Shown: positions 11,758 through 22,082 of the stretch, piece after piece
Layout of the letters: every line of letters starts with the position of its first letter
Position numbering within the stretch: position 1 is the stretch's first letter
Assembly: GCA_949126835.1 (NCBI GenBank)
Contig: OX421493.1
Location: 59,877,898 to 59,941,897, forward strand
Origin: Anisus vortex
Taxonomy: Eukaryota; Mollusca; Gastropoda; Planorbidae
Reading direction: 5' to 3'
Length of the DNA: 64,000 nt
The notes under the pieces: model-generated
What the model saw: only the letters and a program-made list of their open reading frames with translations
What the model was told of the DNA's origin: nothing
The model's database searches: none
Made by a program: the position numbers and the translations under genes

Positions 11758-13847
11758 AGAGAAGCTGAAGGATATAATATTATGTTCAAATTCGAAACTT
11801 TTTGAACTTTTTGAAGACGTACTACAAACCACATGGAAAATTATGTGAGTACCAGTTTTTGAACAAAACTGAAGCCTGAGTCGTTTATTTCAAATACATA
11901 TACTATTTATATGATTGAGCACTATAATAGCTCTAAGAAAATATAACGTTTGTACACCGATGACAAATATTTCATCATTGGAAAATTCGATACAAAAAAT
12001 CAAAAAAAAGTGACTATACGTAGATCATTATTTGCAACCGGAAAAAGTTTCGTTCCCACATGTTATTAACAAGGAACCTAAACTATATATATATGTTCAA
12101 ATCCGATGTGACACAACCATGTGTTGAATTTTATGTAGCCTACATAACCATATGTTCAAATCCGATGTGACACGACCAGGTGTTGAAATCTGATGTGTTG
12201 AAGTCCGATGTGCTTATCGGAAGATAAATAAATAACATTAAATAACTTTAAATATAATTAATATTTAATCTGTATACCAAAGACTTTGACATTAATTTTA
12301 ATTAATGGTATACATTTTTTTCTTGTGTTCATTCTAAAATTGGATTATACCATACTGAAGTGGAAACTTGAAGCAACTCAACTTGATACAGTGTGAACAT
12401 TCATTGGATTATTAAATAATTAATTAAGTTTCTTCTGGATTTCTACTCTGGATTTACATTGCAGTAATTTCATACAGTGAATGTGTTTTCATTTGGATTA
12501 TTAAGTAATCTTTAATTTAATCATATTTTTTACATTCATTAGTATGAATTATATATATATATATGTATTATTTATGTATAAAGCGGGCTCTGGTTGGCGG
12601 GAGTTTCTAAAATAAATCTCTTGTCTATTCTTATTCTGTCTATCATCTATTTCTATTTCTTAAAAGAGATTGATTAGAAATGATTCTTTGTTAGGGTTAT
12701 TTCTGTTAGTTGTCTTGACTTTGTTTGTTATTGTTAAGAATTATTAAAGTAAAATTACTATAGTCTTGTCAATGTTATACATGTTGTGATTCTTTGTCAA
12801 AAATTCCTCTATCATTTGTGGTCCAAGCAGCATTAGTGTATTGTGATTGTGTTTTTTTCTATTGTTACTTGATATAATTTTTTTTGTTGTGTATTTTTTG
12901 AAATATCATTAATATGCATTGGTTAGTTTTTGCTCTCTGAGTATAATGGTCTATGGTAAGAACATTAACAATAATAAGTTCACCTAGATAATAATAATAT
13001 GAATATTCAGATTCATAACTATATAATTTAAGTAGTGCCCAATTACATGTAACTACAATTAACAAAATAATAATTGATATCTAATACATGTAACTACAAA
13101 TGTACAAAATATTCACAATATAACAGGTAAAATAACCTAAATAAAAATAATATTGTGCTTTGCAGTGCTACTGTAATAATATTATCTAGAATTTACATTG
13201 CTATTAATTATAGTAAAATTATTGTGTATTGGCATTAATGAAAATGTACTTCCAGTAATCACAATGAAAATGTACTTCCAATACTGATAATAATTACATC
13301 CATTTCAATTGCTCATAAGAATAATATCATAGTGGCTTATGATAACATTAATCTAATTCTTATATGCCATCCTCAATAATAATAATAATGTTATATATGT
13401 GCTACCATTGGTAATAATAAGATTGTACGGTGCTTTGCGGAAAATAATTGTGCAACCTATATAGTAATAATAAGTCATAATAGCAAAAAGTGACTTGCAC
13501 TTGCTTTCAACTCTACTATAAAATTGCTAATAATAATAAAATAAACAAGCCATAATAGAAAATGTGTCTTGGCTTAGCATAATTGTTGACATTCTAGCAT
13601 TTTGCATTCTGAATTATAAACATTTTACTACAGCATAGGATTAAAAAAAGTTGCTGTGATATTATATGACTGCTCATTCTGTATTTAATAAATATTGTCA
13701 TTCAGTAATATAAAAATGCTCATTCAGTAATTAATAAATATTGCCATCCAGTATAGGAATAAAACATTGCTGTACTATAAAATAGTGCATTATAATAATT
13801 GTACTGTACTATAATATAATAAATCTTGACCTTCATAATAAATAATA
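11758..13847 (+). other. Long AT-rich leader of the LTR element
   Basis: About 2.1 kb without a coding frame separates the primer site from the Gag ORF. A segment around ATGTTCAAATCCGATGTGAC is repeated at about 12091 and 12149. AATAATA-rich stretches become dense from about 13000 to the ORF. Such a long leader could hold packaging or dimerisation signals; none is identified here. Confidence 0.6.
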
Positions 13848-16800
13848 ATGGAGTCAAAGGTTCAATTACTCTATGATGAGGCTGAATTGTTGGCAAAAAA
13901 ATATGGTATTACTGATAAGAAAGAATATCAGGAATTTGTTGAAAATAAAGTTAAACAATTGAAAAAAGAATTAGCAGATAAGGAAAGAGATGAACGAGCA
14001 GAATTAAGAGCTCATGAAATTAAACAAAAAGAACTAGAAATAAATAAAGAAAAAGAATTAAAAGAACTAGAAATGAATAAAGAAAAAGAATTGAAAGCAC
14101 TAGAATTAAAAGAAAAAGAATTACAATTGAATAAAGAAAAAGAAATTCAATTGAAAGAAACTCAACTAAAATTAACTCATGAATTGGAGTTGGCTAAGTT
14201 GCAAAATACTAAAGTTGAGCAAACAAATAATGAAAAATCAAAACATGGTGTTAGATTCAAAATGCCTCCTTTTGATGGAAAAGAGAAAATTGTTGATTTT
14301 CTAAATTTATTTGAAGCAACATGTAAAGGATATGGGATTCCCATTTCAGAATATTACATTCACCTTATCCCACAATTGAAAGATAAGGGTAGGGAAGCAC
14401 TATCACATATTGATAAAGAAATAACTGATTATGCCATTATCAAAGAACAGTTAATTAAATTCTTTATCCACTCTGAGGATTATTACAGACAAAAGTTCCA
14501 TAACTTTATCTTAACAGACAAGATAGAACCGAGAGCTTTTGTGTCTGAAGTGAAAACATTTTTACTTACCTGGTTAGACTTAGTAAAAATAGATACCAAA
14601 AATCCTAATGAGATTATAGAAATCATGGTTGTTGATAAAGTATTAGAACAAGCTTCTAAACCATTGTTTACTCACATTATGGAAAGAAAAGTTAAGACAG
14701 TTGAAAATTTGATAGATGCAATCTCAAATTTTAAGGATAGTCATCCTAATGTAGAACTGACTAAACAAAATCAAACAGTAAATACAATTCAACATAGAAG
14801 AAGGAGCTATTCACCTCCTAGGTCTAGACATAATCAATTTGGCAATAGAAAAAAATTTGGTAATCAACCAAAATCTAATAATTATAGATGTATTTTTTGC
14901 AATGGTACAAACCATTCATCAGAATATTGTTACAGAAATAACAATGCAAGAGGTAGAAATTTTAATCCAAACTTCAATAGATCAAATGTTGATCATAGAG
15001 GTTTTTCAAATCAAAATTTTTCTAATTTTGATAATAGAAACTTTCCAAATCAGAATTTTTCAAATTTTGGAAACAGAAATATGCCAAATCAGAATTTTTC
15101 CAATAACAATGTGCCAAATCAACATGTTGGAAGACAAGATTTTCCTAATACTCAAAACAGACCTCAATCAAATTTCCAAAATAGAAGAAATAGAGGAAAA
15201 CTTAACAATTCCACATCTCAATCAAATAATGTCATATTTGAAAACAGGGGTCAATTAATACTTTTTCCTGCTTATGTGGAAGGAAAGACCACATACTGTC
15301 TAAGAGACACCGGAAGTAGTATAATATGCATAGATGAAAGTATCATTCCAAATCAGAAACCCACCAATATAATAAGAGTGGATACAATAAAACTTGGAAA
15401 TGGTTCCACTGTAAATTGTCCTGTCACTATAATAGACATTGATTGTCCTTGGCTCACTGGAAAAGCAGAGGCAGCCATAATGAAAAACTGTGTTGCACCT
15501 TTAATTATTGGTAATTCTTTCAATGTCAAACATGATAATAGTTTTGACATTTTTCAAAAATGGATGAATGAAAAATCCAATGACTTGAATTTGAAACCTG
15601 TTCTATTGCAAAATGAAAAGTTAGTAGATTTACCAGAACAAGAATTTTACCCTGCTCTACAAACTTTTAATTTCTTACAAACCATAGGAAAGTCAGAAAA
15701 TAATATTCTCAATGAGACACCTAATATTGACTTATCCATAAATAATGAAAAGGATAATCCTATTCCCAAATGGAATGGAACAGAAAAACTAGAACAGTAT
15801 GTAAGCAAATTTGAAAGTCAATGTGAAATAAACAATGTACCAAAAGAATTACATGCTATTTCACTATGTAGACATTTAGAAGGTCATAAACAAATATTCA
15901 ACATTGCTAAAAATCAAATATCTGATTTTACTAAAATGAAGAGTGACATTTTATCATACATTGATAGTCCTCATAAAAAGGAAACCCAAATGAAAAAAAC
16001 AGAAAATATAAGTTTAATAAACATGCCTTTTGATGAGCTAACTCTAAAACAAGAACAGAAAGAAGATCCATACATAATTAAAATGGTATCAGAAATTGAA
16101 AAAGGTCAGGTTAAAAATAAAAACATTGAAATAATAAATGGAATTCTCTGTAGAAAGGACACTAAATTAGATATAACTCAAATAGTTATACCTAAAACAT
16201 TAACTGTCAAAGTAATGCAAATTTCGCATAACAATGCATTGTCAGGTCATTTGAGTAGTAAGAAAACAGTTTGTAAACTTAAAAAGAATTTCTGGTGGCC
16301 TAAAATGGAAAAAGATTTGAAAACATTTATTAAAAGCTGTGATACCTGTCTTAGACATAATAAAAAAGATTCTAAACATAAGGCTCCAATACAAATGACC
16401 GATACCATAAACAAACCTTTTTACAAGATAGCAGACTTAGTCAATAAAACTGAAAAACATATGAAAACAGCTTATGAATTTGCTGTACAAAAAAATGAAG
16501 AAATCAAATCTAAAACTTTAATCAGAGAAAACATTCATAAGAACATGAGAAAACTAGAAGTTGGTAATAAAGTACTTGTTTATTTGCCAATTGGCAATGG
16601 CAATACTATGGAATGGAAAGGACCTTTTGAAATAATACTTAAGCTATCTGATGTTTTTTACAAGGTTAACATTAATAACAAAGAGAAAATTGTTCATTTA
16701 AACAATTTGAGAACTTATGAAGAAAACAAAGTAATTGAAAATAAATCAGAAGATGATTTGATAATTGAAAATAAATCAGGACATGCAAAAATGACATTAA

Positions 16801-16973
16801 ATAAATGTTGTTCAATATTAAAAAGCTATAATAGGGAAAATAAAAGCAAAATAATTGAAATTGAAAATAAACCAGACAATGATATTAGTAAATCTGAACA
16901 TAGAAAAATAACATTGAGAAAATGTTGTGAAATTCTAAGGGATTTTAGCAGAGAACTCAGGTATAATCAATAA
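13848..16973 (+). CDS. Retrotransposon Gag-protease-integrase(partial) polyprotein, RT-less
   Basis: A 1041-codon uninterrupted frame. Residues 1-130 are a charged E/K/L coiled coil with N-K-E-K-E-L-K repeats. Residues about 137-300 look like a retrotransposon Gag capsid region (MPPFDGKEKIVDF start). A C-x2-C-x4-H-x4-C zinc knuckle lies at 348-361, in an N/F/Q-rich region with repeats of N-Q-N-F-S-N-F. An aspartic protease motif D-T-G-S-S starts at D487. A second Gag-like stretch (KWNGTEKLEQYVSKFE) lies at about 641-706. An integrase zinc-binding HHCC follows (H794, H801, C831, C834). At about 862 the frame jumps from the start of the integrase core (PFYKIA) straight to post-core sequence (KTAYEFA) and the integrase C-terminal barrel (905-961, MEWKGPFEI). 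There is no Y-x-D-D box, RNase H or D-D-E core. Gag and protease could be functional; integration activity is not expected from this protein alone. Confidence 0.9.
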   Translation: MESKVQLLYDEAELLAKKYGITDKKEYQEFVENKVKQLKKELADKERDERAELRAHEIKQKELEINKEKELKELEMNKEKELKALELKEKELQLNKEKEIQLKETQLKLTHELELAKLQNTKVEQTNNEKSKHGVRFKMPPFDGKEKIVDFLNLFEATCKGYGIPISEYYIHLIPQLKDKGREALSHIDKEITDYAIIKEQLIKFFIHSEDYYRQKFHNFILTDKIEPRAFVSEVKTFLLTWLDLVKIDTKNPNEIIEIMVVDKVLEQASKPLFTHIMERKVKTVENLIDAISNFKDSHPNVELTKQNQTVNTIQHRRRSYSPPRSRHNQFGNRKKFGNQPKSNNYRCIFCNGTNHSSEYCYRNNNARGRNFNPNFNRSNVDHRGFSNQNFSNFDNRNFPNQNFSNFGNRNMPNQNFSNNNVPNQHVGRQDFPNTQNRPQSNFQNRRNRGKLNNSTSQSNNVIFENRGQLILFPAYVEGKTTYCLRDTGSSIICIDESIIPNQKPTNIIRVDTIKLGNGSTVNCPVTIIDIDCPWLTGKAEAAIMKNCVAPLIIGNSFNVKHDNSFDIFQKWMNEKSNDLNLKPVLLQNEKLVDLPEQEFYPALQTFNFLQTIGKSENNILNETPNIDLSINNEKDNPIPKWNGTEKLEQYVSKFESQCEINNVPKELHAISLCRHLEGHKQIFNIAKNQISDFTKMKSDILSYIDSPHKKETQMKKTENISLINMPFDELTLKQEQKEDPYIIKMVSEIEKGQVKNKNIEIINGILCRKDTKLDITQIVIPKTLTVKVMQISHNNALSGHLSSKKTVCKLKKNFWWPKMEKDLKTFIKSCDTCLRHNKKDSKHKAPIQMTDTINKPFYKIADLVNKTEKHMKTAYEFAVQKNEEIKSKTLIRENIHKNMRKLEVGNKVLVYLPIGNGNTMEWKGPFEIILKLSDVFYKVNINNKEKIVHLNNLRTYEENKVIENKSEDDLIIENKSGHAKMTLNKCCSILKSYNRENKSKIIEIENKPDNDISKSEHRKITLRKCCEILRDFSRELRYNQ

Positions 16974-18103
16974 AATTATATATAGGAATAACTAAATTTA
17001 TGAAAAGGATATGATATTTTCAGTAACAAGTATAATGACATGATAACATTTTTTTTTCTTTGTAAAGAACAAATATGTAAATATGGATACTTGTATATAA
17101 TAATCTAATTGATGAAAATAATGATTATCAATTGGAAATTTTTTTTATGTAGCCTCTGAACAGTTTGGTAAGACTGTTAAGCACATAAATTTTGTGGCCT
17201 CTGAACAGTGAATCTGTTATGCCATATGTTAACATTAATATGCCTATGTAAGTCTTTAAAAAAGCATTAGAGGAATTGAAATAAGAATGATATAATAATT
17301 AAATACCTATGTGAGACTCTAGAGAGAGAGCATTAGATGATAATATTGTATTGTATTCATGTAAGACTAAAGATAGCATTGAAGCCAATAAATAAATGAT
17401 ACATATAAGACTCACAGGAAGATGAGCAGTGTAATATAAATATATAATTGAAGGAAAGACTTGAATAATTTGTGTAATATTTTATTGTAAACTAAGATGG
17501 AAGATAATCATGTTACATTGTAAGTAATGTTATTGAGAATATCAATCAATAATAATCAAGAATAATCAAGAATATCAATTAAAAATAAATATTATGAAGA
17601 TATATATTCATAATAACCATTATGAGAATATCAATACAAAATGACAAATAAAAAAAACCGACATTGGTATTATATTAATTTTGTTGTATAAACTAATAAA
17701 TGTTGTATGAAAAAATTTTCATGGAATCCTTATAGATTTTGTGAGATAAAGATAATAGATAATCTCGACAGCCTTGATGAGTATTTAGCATAATAATTAT
17801 CCATACACATCACTGATATCCAATAGTTTATCTCAGTATTACTGAAGTTGATTAGACAATACCTAAAGATAGTTGTCTATGACTAATTGTCATATAAACA
17901 TTAGACATTATTCTTTGTGTCATATTTCTGCCTATAAATATGTTTTTTTGGATTGTTTGTACATATATTAAATGAATTTTTTTTCTCTATGTATTATTAA
18001 ATGAATGATTATATGCATTAATTAAGATTAAGATAATTTTTTTTCCTTATTGTAAACATTTTTCGTATCAAAAATAATAATAAATTATTATTTTTTCTCT
18101 GTG
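16974..18103 (+). other. 3' noncoding region of the LTR element
   Basis: AT-rich, with no env-like or other ORF. A short GCCTCTGAACAG motif is repeated at about 17151 and 17197. I see no other structure. Confidence 0.55.
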
Positions 18104-18114
18104 GTTGGGGGGTA
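18104..18114 (+). promoter_or_regulatory. Putative polypurine-tract region before the 3' LTR
   Basis: TTGGGGGGTA directly precedes the TG of the 3' LTR. This is the position of a plus-strand primer tract. It is short and interrupted by T residues, so the assignment rests mostly on position. Confidence 0.45.
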
Positions 18115-18569
18115 TGCTATGAAGCCATTAAATAATATATAGGTAGTAGCTATATTAATAATTAAAAAGTCGAAATAAAACCCATTTTTGGATATTAAGA
18201 AAACCTATATCGGAAGTAGAGATAGTCAAGTGACTGTCCATGCGGTCGGCAGTCTTTTCTCATAACTCACAAGGAACGCAGGCATTATTTTAGACTCAGG
18301 AAAAATAAATAAAATTGTGTATTATGTTGATACTATAAAGCTATATTTGTTCATTGGATGTGAAGTGTCAACTGTTAATGAATTGTTATTAAATAATATG
18401 CTGCAACAAGTCGTTCTTTTATTATTTACAAGTTTGGAATTTATATTGTGGTGATGTCGTCTATTTTGATGTTCAAATCAATCAAATAATTCAGCTACTG
18501 CAACTCAAATACTCTGAAAAGACTGGTAGTAATGTTTGATAGTCCAATAATAATAATAGGACATCAACA
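18115..18569 (+). repeat. 3' LTR
   Basis: A 455-bp direct repeat of 11281-11735, identical on reading, followed by target duplication ATTAT at 18570-18574. Its end is 95 bp upstream of gene A exon 18665-18805. Confidence 0.95.
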
Positions 18570-18664
18570 ATTATTATTTATTTATATTTATTTATTTAAT
18601 AGATTACATTTAGTCAATAGATTGCGTATTATAATTTCTTCAAATTGTTGTTCATATTTTTCAG

Positions 18665-18805
18665 TTTGCGATGGCGGGTTTTGGGGAGAGAACTGCACGA
18701 AACCCTGTAACCAAAACTGTTACAACAATAAAACTTGTAACCATGTCGATGGGATTTGTTCAGGCGGATGTGCAGCTGGATTTCAACCTCCAGATTGTAT
18801 CAAGG
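18665..18805 (+). CDS. Gene A exon: EGF-like module 3
   Basis: 141 nt, phase 1 to 1, acceptor TATTTTTCAG, donor GTAAAA. The frame starts VCDGGFWGENCTKPC and ends GFQPPDC, with eight cysteines. It is almost identical to the module at 21294-21434. Flanking intron sequence is also shared, so the two arose by tandem duplication. The 3' LTR of the LTR element ends only 95 bp upstream. Confidence 0.9.
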
Positions 18806-19045
18806 GTAAAAACATAAAATCGATAAGATACATTTAAATTTATTATTGTTATGTTCGGCAACGTTACGTGTATTTAGATATATTGCCTCCTAAATTATTT
18901 AGAAAAATGCAACTAATATGAATCCCAGTTTAATTAGTCTAATCATTATATATTTTTTTTCTTTTCGCTAGTCTTACGTCTTAGACTACATATATAAATG
19001 TTTCACCAGACACAACAATGGCTGCTATTTAGTTATTAAGACCTC

Positions 19046-19590
19046 TGCTCCTGTATTGTTTGTGATATTATTATTGGTATTATTAAATACTAAGTAGCAC
19101 AGACTTGAGCACACGTCGAATCAGATTCTGATGAAAGTTTATTCCATAGTCATATTATACAAAACATCATTGGACGAATAAGATCATTACACACAGTTCT
19201 CAATAGTCTGTCAAATATTCAATTATATGTTACTTCAATAATATCCATACATTTCTTCTCACTAGAACACTGAATGTATCTAGCTCTTTAAAATAGACTT
19301 TAATTATACAATAATATTATAAGTCTCACTTTGGACTTGAATCACTTAAACACTCAGTCCAATAGAACTTATTATAGAAAAACCACCTTCTATCTGAAGG
19401 ATCCAACATGTACTGATTATTCACACTATCATTCTCTCCCTTGTCAACTCTTGACCACTCACTCAAATCATGCTTTTCTTACATTCTTCTTTTGCACACT
19501 TCACTACTGTTTATATTTATTTAGGGAAAAATTAAATCAAATCAGCTCACTGTAAAAATCATGTTTCAGTGAATAAACTGAACTGTAACA
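19046..19590. mobile_element. Solo LTR (545 bp)
   Basis: The intron following this exon and its duplicate at 21435-21944 can be compared. Only the first copy has an extra 550 bp. The insert starts TG, ends CA and is flanked by the 5-bp duplication ACCTC (19041-19045 and 19591-19595). The other intron has one ACCTC at the matching place (about 21676). This is the signature of an LTR element reduced to one LTR. It differs from the LTR of the 11281-18569 element. Orientation is undetermined. Confidence 0.75.
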
Positions 19591-19890
19591 ACCTCAACAT
19601 ACTTTATTTGTATTTAATAAGGACGCCTCGTTAGAAGAACTCGCAATAACGTAGTGAAATAAAGTTACTCTTCAGTAACAAGTTTAATAAAAAAAAGAAA
19701 TTATTCTTCAGAAGATTCCAGAATAAAATAAATACATTTATTCTACCAAACAAACACAAAACAAAAACTAGACTATAACAATATGAAATTTGCAATAAGT
19801 ATAATCACTTATTAAATAATCAAATATTAACTATAATGGGTGAAACTGCAAGTAATAATAAAAATAAAGGATGTGACGAATGATGTCCGA

Positions 19891-20095
19891 TGTCCAGTCT
19901 GTGTAATGCCAGGTGTGTAATAGATCTGACAGACCCTGTCCAGTCTCTGTGTGTTGCCAGGTGTGTAATAGATCTGACAGACCCTGTCCAGTCTCTGTGT
20001 GTTGCCAGGTGTGTAATAGATCTGACAGACCCTGTACAGTCTCTGTGTGTTGCCAGGTGTGTAATAGATCTGACAGACCATGTACAGTTTCCTTT
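19891..20095. repeat. 48-bp minisatellite, about 4 copies
   Basis: Copies with a 48-bp period contain GGTGTGTAATAGATCTGACA and GACCCTGTCCAGTCTCTGTG. Because 48 is divisible by three, open frames appear on both strands; they are artefacts of the repeat. It lies in the intron between EGF modules 3 and 4. Confidence 0.92.
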
Positions 20096-20345
20096 AGATA
20101 GAGTGTCACTCAATTAGAAAACAGATTGATCAATTTCTAGAAAATATACTACTAGGGTTCAAATATTTGAGGAGCATGAAACAAATAGATCAAGGTCACT
20201 CTCATTTCTTATCCAGGTCGTTTCATCCCGCAACTAGTTCAGTGGAGAAAAAATCTTTAACTTAAGTTTGTTGTTAGACACATATAGTTCCACCGTTGTT
20301 TTTTTTACTTTATTAAAAAAGCAAAATTGTTTTTACATGTTTCAG

Positions 20346-20483
20346 AATGTGTTGACAACTTGTGGGGAGAAAACTGCACTCGAAACTGTAACACAAACTG
20401 CCGAAACAAATCTTGTGACAAAAAAATTGGACATTGTCTAGGCGGATGTATAGATGGATTTCAGCCTCCACATTGTACCAAAT
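20346..20483 (+). CDS. Gene A exon: EGF-like module 4
   Basis: 138 nt, phase 1 to 1, acceptor ACATGTTTCAG, donor GTAAAA. The frame starts ECVDNLWGENCTRNC and ends GFQPPHCTK, with eight cysteines. It is the duplicate partner of 21945-22082, which differs mainly between cysteines three and five. Confidence 0.9.
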
Positions 20484-20744
20484 GTAAAAGCGTAGAGTAA
20501 AAATATTACAAGTTTCAGGTCGATAAGATAAAAGTGAAACAGTTCAATTCAATTGGATGGTCGAGTTGGTGGGTCACTACGTTTTGTGAAGTTAATATGA
20601 ACGACGTAATAATCCATTATTAGTAGTCTATATCAATATTCAGAAAATAAAAAGCATTATATATACCGGTATTAAGCCTATTTTGTCATGAAAATGTCTG
20701 CGCAATTAAATATAATAAATTACATTATTATGTATCCTTAAAAA

Positions 20745-21235
20745 TATTTATTAGCGTCAACACTTCTGTACTCATTGGCCTCATTGGTGGCTTGCATCAA
20801 GAGCACACCGGTGAGCTAACACACGGATGACAACAACTGCTGCGCGACTGAGAGCTCTCGGCTCTCATTACATTCGAGAGACCTAAAGCAATGTGCTTAG
20901 CGTTCACGCCTCAGCCCTGAACTGGTTCCTGGATGCCCATAAATATAGTATGGGACTTGCACTACAGGTCGACATTGCAGGTATACGGGCGAACCACCAC
21001 GATAATGATCTGAGGGGAATTCCGCAGTGGGATAAAGATAGTGCATGATGCTGCGGAAACCGTACGCTGTTACATGGCGTGCGTTGGGGTGACTGGTGCT
21101 ATGAAAAACATTTATGCCCCCCCCCCCCCCCGGTTCACTCAAGAACATCGTTACGCCTTGAGCATAAGAGCCAGACGTCTCGTCCGTTTTTTTATATTTT
21201 GGAGGCAATTATAGCATAGCATTGGTCTTAACATA
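20745..21235. other. GC-richer insert between duplicated modules, unassigned
   Basis: A stretch clearly richer in G and C than its surroundings includes a C14-type run near 21117. The minus strand has a 103-codon open frame (20897-21208) starting MPPKYKKTDETSGSYAQ, with a glycine run at the poly-C and many H, Y and P residues. I do not recognise it. Its position between the two copies of the EGF exon pair and its base composition suggest a mobile-element fragment or foreign insertion rather than a host exon. Confidence 0.35.
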
Positions 21236-21293
21236 AGTTTTAGTCAATAGATTGCAAATTAGGATTTTGTTCAATGTTTTTCACGTTTTTCAG

Positions 21294-21434
21294 TTTGTGA
21301 TGGTGGGTTTTGGGGAGAGAACTGCACGAAACGCTGTAACCAAGACTGTTACACAAATAAAACTTGTAACCATGCAAATGGGATCTGTTCAGGCGGATGT
21401 GGAGCTGGATTTCAACCTCCAAATTGTGCCAAGG
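21294..21434 (+). CDS. Gene A exon: EGF-like module 5
   Basis: 141 nt, phase 1 to 1, acceptor CGTTTTTCAG, donor GTAAAA. The frame starts VCDGGFWGENCTKRC and ends GFQPPNCAKG, with eight cysteines. It is the duplicate of 18665-18805, with changes such as P to R, N to D and A to G. Upstream intron sequence (TTTAGTCAATAGATTG) is shared with that copy. Confidence 0.9.
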
Positions 21435-21823
21435 GTAAAAACATAAAATTGATAACTTACATATAAATGTATTATTGTATCGGATGGCAACGTTAAATGT
21501 ATTTAGATCTATTATTGTCTTTTAACTTGTATTGGAAAATGAAACCAATACGAATTCCAGATTAATTAGTCTAATCATTATAACTATTTTTTTTCCTGTC
21601 GTTAGTCTTACGTCTTAGACTATATATATAAATGTTTTACCAGACACAACAATGACTGCTGTTTAGTTATTAAAACCTCAACGTACTTAATTTGTATTTA
21701 ACGAGGACGACTCGTTAGATGAGCTCGCTATAACGTAGTGAAATAAAGTTACTCTTCAGTAATAAAGTAAATTTAAAAAAAAAGGAAAAATGCTTCAGAC
21801 AATACCAGAAACAGATAAAATAA

Positions 21824-21943
21824 TGTATTACATTATTTATGTATACATATGTATTACATTATTTATGTATATATATGTATTACACTATTTATGTATATAA
21901 ATGTATTACATTATTTGTGTATATATATGTATTATTTTTTTCA
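21824..21943. repeat. 26-bp AT-rich minisatellite, 4-5 copies
   Basis: Units of GTATTACATTATTTATGTAT plus six A/T bases repeat every 26 bp and run directly into the acceptor of exon 21945. The pyrimidine tract of that exon follows the last partial unit. Confidence 0.88.
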
Positions 21944-21944
21944 G

Positions 21945-22082
21945 AATGTGTTGACAACTTTTGGGGAGACAACTGCACCCAAACATGCAGCTCAAACTGC
22001 CAGATATTGCCTTGCGACAAAAAAACTGGACACTGTCTAGGCGGATGTATAGATGGATTTCAACCTCCACATTGTACCAAAT
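21945..22082 (+). CDS. Gene A exon: EGF-like module 6
   Basis: 138 nt, phase 1 to 1, acceptor TTTTTTTCAG, donor GTAAAA. The frame starts ECVDNFWGDNCTQTC and ends GFQPPHCTK, with eight cysteines. It is the duplicate of 20346-20483. Confidence 0.9.

Larger units (their letters stand above)
11281..18569 (+). mobile_element. Complete young LTR retrotransposon (Ty3-type relics), non-autonomous
   Basis: A 7,289-bp insertion is bounded by two 455-bp direct repeats (11281-11735 and 18115-18569) that start TG, end CA and read as identical. A 5-bp target duplication ATTAT flanks it (11276-11280 and 18570-18574). A tRNA-primer-like site starts with TGG at 11740, 4 nt after the 5' LTR, and a G-rich tract precedes the 3' LTR. 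About 2.1 kb of AT-rich leader precedes one 1041-codon ORF, and 1.1 kb of noncoding DNA follows. The ORF has Gag, protease and integrase ends but no reverse transcriptase, RNase H or integrase core, so mobility would need proteins from another element. Identical LTRs indicate recent insertion. It sits in a gene A intron in the same orientation as the gene. Confidence 0.93.

Noticed and set aside
13848..16973. Novel host gene encoding a large coiled-coil zinc-finger protein
   Set aside because: The ORF lies between two identical LTRs and carries protease and integrase motifs, so it belongs to the retrotransposon.
19820..20117. Overlapping ORFs on both strands over the 48-bp repeat
   Set aside because: A repeat length divisible by three keeps all frames open; no exon signals.
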